DNA of 64,000 bases from an uncultured Planctomycetota bacterium (GTDB lineage: Bacteria; Planctomycetota; Phycisphaerae; SM23-33): the NCBI GenBank assembly GCA_903892515.1, contig CAITIS010000091.1:1-64000 (forward strand), given 5' to 3'. The notes below the pieces were generated by a model. The model was not told where the DNA came from. It worked only from the letters and a program-made list of their open reading frames with translations, and ran no database searches. The translations under genes and the position numbers were made by a program. Below, piece after piece: positions 36,201 through 40,109 of this stretch; the first letter of the stretch is position 1, and each line of letters begins with the position of its first letter.

Positions 36201-39200
36201 GGTGGCCGAGCCCTGTGTCAGCGTCAGCGCCGTCTGCGCATAGGCGTTGGCCTGCGTCGAGGCGAGTTGGAGCCCCTTGGCATCGACGGCGATGACGTAG
36301 TATGTCTGGCCATCGGTCAGCCCGCCGATGCCCGTGCCGCCGCCGCTGTGATACACGACCGGCTGGCCGGTCACCAAGCCGTGGGCCGCGCCAAAGTCGA
36401 TGACCGAGTTGGAGACCTTCGTGGCCGGGTCGAACAGCCGGTTGGCGTTGATCTTCGCGTGGCTGTCGACGTAGGAGTTCGTCGTGTTGTCGAGCTTGAA
36501 GAAATCGACGCTGCCCGCGATGGAGGTCTTGCTGCCCTGTGCGTTGCTCTGGGCCCAGGAGGTGAACAGGCCGTTGGCAGCGCCGGCGTTGCTGTTGAGC
36601 TTGTCGGTGATGTCGCTGAGCCCCGCGATGTCCAGCCACTGGATGTCGTACGGCACGCGGGTTTCGCCGTAAACGCGCACGTTGCCGCCCGCGTCGACCA
36701 CCGCGCCGTTGGACAGGAACGCATTGGAATTGTTGTGGAAGAGCCCAACCGCCACCGCGGCGCTGACCGAGTTGTCCTTCGTGTTGCCCTTGGGATTGGT
36801 CTTCTTCGTGATGGGATTGGTGCTGCCCATTTTGCTGGAGTCGATGGTGCTGATGGAGATGTTCTGCGGCGCGTCGAATACGTACGAGTGCACGTCGGCC
36901 TGGCCGCTGTGCGCCGTGATGACGGCGCCGCTTGCCAGGTCGGCGGTCGCATTGTTCGTGTGGTCGGCGTAGGCCAGCGCCGCCGACAGCGCGAACTTGG
37001 TCGAGCTGCTGTTCTGCGTCTTAAGGCCCGGCACCTTCTGCCGGAAGTAGTCCGTCAGCTTGCTCATTCCGGTCTTGCTCTTAATGCCCAGGGCCAGGGA
37101 CGCCCCGATGCCGGTGCCCACGCCCGAACCCGCTGACGTGCGGTTTTTGTCGGTGGTGGAGTTGGCCAGGATCGTCACGTTGTGCCCGGCGTCGATCGTT
37201 CCCGCCACCTCGGCCTTGGTGTTGCTGGTGGACATCGAAATGGCGATGCCCGTGGCGGCCGTGCCGTCCTCATACGCGGCCGCCGATGCCTTCGTGCTGA
37301 TGTCCTTCTTCATGGCCGCGGTCACGGAGGCGTCGTTGCCCGCCACTACCAGCGAACTGGCCGAAATGATCGCTTTGGAGGTGATGTCGGCCTTGCTGTA
37401 CGCCAGGCAGATGTCCACCTTCTCGCCGGTGTTGCTGGGACCGGCGACGTTCTGCTTGGCGGCGATGTCGAGCGTGGCGTCAGCGTAGGAACTTATTGCC
37501 ACGTTGTTGCCGCCGCCCAGGACCACGCCGCTGCCGATGGTCACCTGAGCGTTGGCGTCGGTCTTGCCCACGGCCACGCCCACAAACAGCGTGACGGCGG
37601 TGGTCTTGGCCTGGGTGGTGGAGGTTGCCCCCAGCGTCAGGTCGCCGGATGAATCGATGACTGAATTGGAGTTGACCGCAACCGTCGCGCTGGCGTTGGA
37701 GATCGCCACCCCGGCCATCACCGACAGGCCGGCAACGAAGTCCAGCGCCGAATCGACGGCCGAGGCGGTATCGCCGAAGGCATGCGCGCTGTCGGAGGAG
37801 GCGGTTATGCTGACGACGCCGCCGCGGACCGTGGCGCTGTCCAGCGTGATTGACGCGGACGTCTCGGTGATATCCGCAATGGGCGCAAGCGTTATGCCTT
37901 CGCTCAGCGTATCCGAGGCTGTAAGGGTGACGGAGCCGCCGGCGTAGTTGTCATGGACTCGGACGACCAACTGGCTGCCCACGTGGTCGGGGTCGCTGAA
38001 CGTCACGGTGTCGTGGTTGGCATAGTTGTGGCCGGTGACTTCAAGAGTCGCCGACGGATGCCCGGCGCCGTCGGTGGTTACGGTCACGCGCATCTGCGAG
38101 CCGCTGCCGCTTGTGGCCGTCTGGACCAGGTGCGAGTAGGTCTTGTTGGGCGTCCAGGCGGCAGCCGGCGCTGCCGGGATATCCACGGTGGTGGCGTGAG
38201 CCAGGATCCGCGCACCGTTGTTCAAGGTGATCGTGGGTGCGGTGAACGTCACTGCGCCGGAATCGCCCACGGAAGCTGCCGTCAGCGGATCGTCGCCGGA
38301 ATTGATGTCCCGCGTCGACACGGTAACGCCGCTGTTGAGCGTGATCGAACCGGCCGAGAAGGTGATGTCGTGCCCCGGATCAAGCAGATTTCCGGCCACG
38401 ATGATCGAATCGCTGCCTGGCGAGTCGTGCACGCCCTTGCCGTTGATCGTCAGGTCGGCGGCGAAGTCGGAATCCAGCGAGTACACGCTGATCTTGCCCT
38501 GGCCACCGCCGTTCACCGTCAACGAGGATGTCGGGTCCTTGAATGTCAGGCTCTCAAAAGCGGGAGAGGAGTCGTCGCTTTGGAATTTCGACATGTCGTT
38601 GCCCGCCACTCCGTCGTCGGTCAGCCGGTAGGCGTCCCCACCCCCGGTGAGCGTGCGGCTGGCAACCACGGTGCTGTCTGTGATCGGCTCCATCCCGCTG
38701 AAGTGGATCACGACCGAGTCGTCGAACGTCAACGTGCCTGCCCCCGGCCCGGCCAGAGTGTATGACGATGTGGAGTAGGTTCCGCCAAGGATCTCGATGC
38801 TGTCGAAGCCGGCATCGCCGCCGTCCATCAAGCCGCTCAGCGTCGTCCCGGCCGCCAGCCGGAAGGTGTCCTTGTTGCCCTCTGCCCCGGCGAGGTTTTC
38901 GACCCCTGTGAACGCGATGCCGCTATTAAGTGTGCCAGCGTCCCGGCCCGTCACGCTCCACGTGCTGTCAGCCGTGGGGCCATGGAGGGTGTCTGATCCC
39001 GCGCCGCCCTGGAAGAGCAGGCTCGCGCCCGCCGCCGACAAGGCGTCGTTCAAGGATGCATCGATGAACAGCGCGTTGCTGCCCCCGCCCAAGCAGATCG
39101 TGATCTGCGTGCCGGGCAGGATGCTGACAGACTGGGACCCGGAGGATGAGGCGACCGCGGAGACGTAGCTGCTGGCCGCGGGGGACTGGCTGTACTCCAG

Positions 39201-39443
39201 CACGCCATGGTCGGCTCGCAGGTAGAGGCTGTTGCCGGTGTCGTCGCCCTGGAAGAGCACCTGGCCCGGTTCGGTCAGCATGGCCGTTGTGGAGAGCAAG
39301 ACCCGGTTTTCAAGCGGCTCGAGCCGAGCGGCCTGCCCCTCGCTGGGGCGAATGCGGAGTTTTCCTATCCACTGTTTCTGTAGAACCAGCCGATAGAGAC
39401 GACACAGCATTTTGTAGGCATGTTGATTAGGGGCCATGCTCAT
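12249..39443 (-). CDS. Giant LEPR-motif repetitive exoprotein/adhesin (RTX, beta-solenoid repeats, CARDB-like C-terminus)
   Basis: Single uninterrupted 9064-codon ORF; N-terminal [22 protein letters not shown]; long AYI/GNV repeats; RTX nonapeptides ([29 protein letters not shown]). ATG at 39443, or the in-frame ATG at 39437, which has better spacing from AAGGA. Confidence 0.95.
   Translation of the reverse strand: [9064 protein letters not shown]
12900..17000 (-). repeat. Hemolysin-type (RTX) calcium-binding repeat region of the giant protein
   Basis: Dense GGxGxDxhx repeats, e.g. [22 protein letters not shown] and [31 protein letters not shown]. Boundaries approximate. Confidence 0.85.
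33540..36440 (-). repeat. Cluster of ~75-aa 'GL.[16 protein letters not shown]..G.TYYV' repeats in the giant protein
   Basis: About eight copies here (e.g. [55 protein letters not shown]), with further dispersed copies near 20.8, 21.4, 25.7-26.2, 28.5 and 32.4-32.7 kb. Boundaries approximate. Confidence 0.85.
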
Positions 39444-40073
39444 TCCTTTGCATCTGGCACAAGGGTTTCAACGCATCCAAGAACTTGGGGAAGGGGCGCC
39501 AGCAGGTGCGATGTTGCATTGCACCTCGCTGCGCGTCGTCCCTCCGCCACTGACGACACCGCAGGCGGCGAAATAGCTGCGGCGGCAACTTCCGCCGATG
39601 CACTCACCGGCTTTGGTCGTCGCGTGAGCATGTCTTACCACTGTTACCCCAGAATGTATAGGGTTTTATGTGTGATATTGGATCGCTTTCATATGCCCCC
39701 TCAATCTGCCCGGGCCGCCGCAAGATCGAGCCGCTCCTAGCTACGTTCTCCGAGTTGTGAGCCCTGGTAGGTAATACAGTGTAAGTGATTGTGAATGAAT
39801 TGTTTACAAAGCTTCAATGGTTTGCGTTCGGCTCCCGCGGTTTAGCCTGTTTCCCCTGTTTACCTCGCTTGCCATGCTTACCGTGCTTTGGCGCTTGGAA
39901 GGATGCCGAGACGGGGGCGGGCTTTTCACGCACGAGGCAGGTCGTCTGGGGCCGTTCCGTGTTGTGGAAGTTGGCTTTCCCCCGGAGTGTGCAAGAGCGG
40001 TTGTGTCAGAGAATTCGGTCGCAGGCCTCATCTCGGACGCCGGCTCGGGAATACGATGTGTCAGGAGGAGGCG

Positions 40074-40109
40074 ATGGCGCCTGTCTTTGGGGCGCAGAGT
40101 GGCCAATGA
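40074..40109 (+). CDS. Possible 11-aa leader ORF upstream of malQ
   Basis: TCAGGAGGAGGCG ATG GCG CCT GTC TTT GGG GCG CAG AGT GGC CAA TGA; strong SD; its TGA overlaps the malQ ATG (ATGA). Confidence 0.45.
   Translation: MAPVFGAQSGQ

Noticed and set aside
13104-38765. Numerous long plus-strand ORFs inside the giant gene (e.g. 13104-14786, 22218-24149, 33846-35219, 35868-37136)
   Set aside because: All lie antisense to a coherent repetitive protein and mirror its codon pattern; treated as shadow ORFs.
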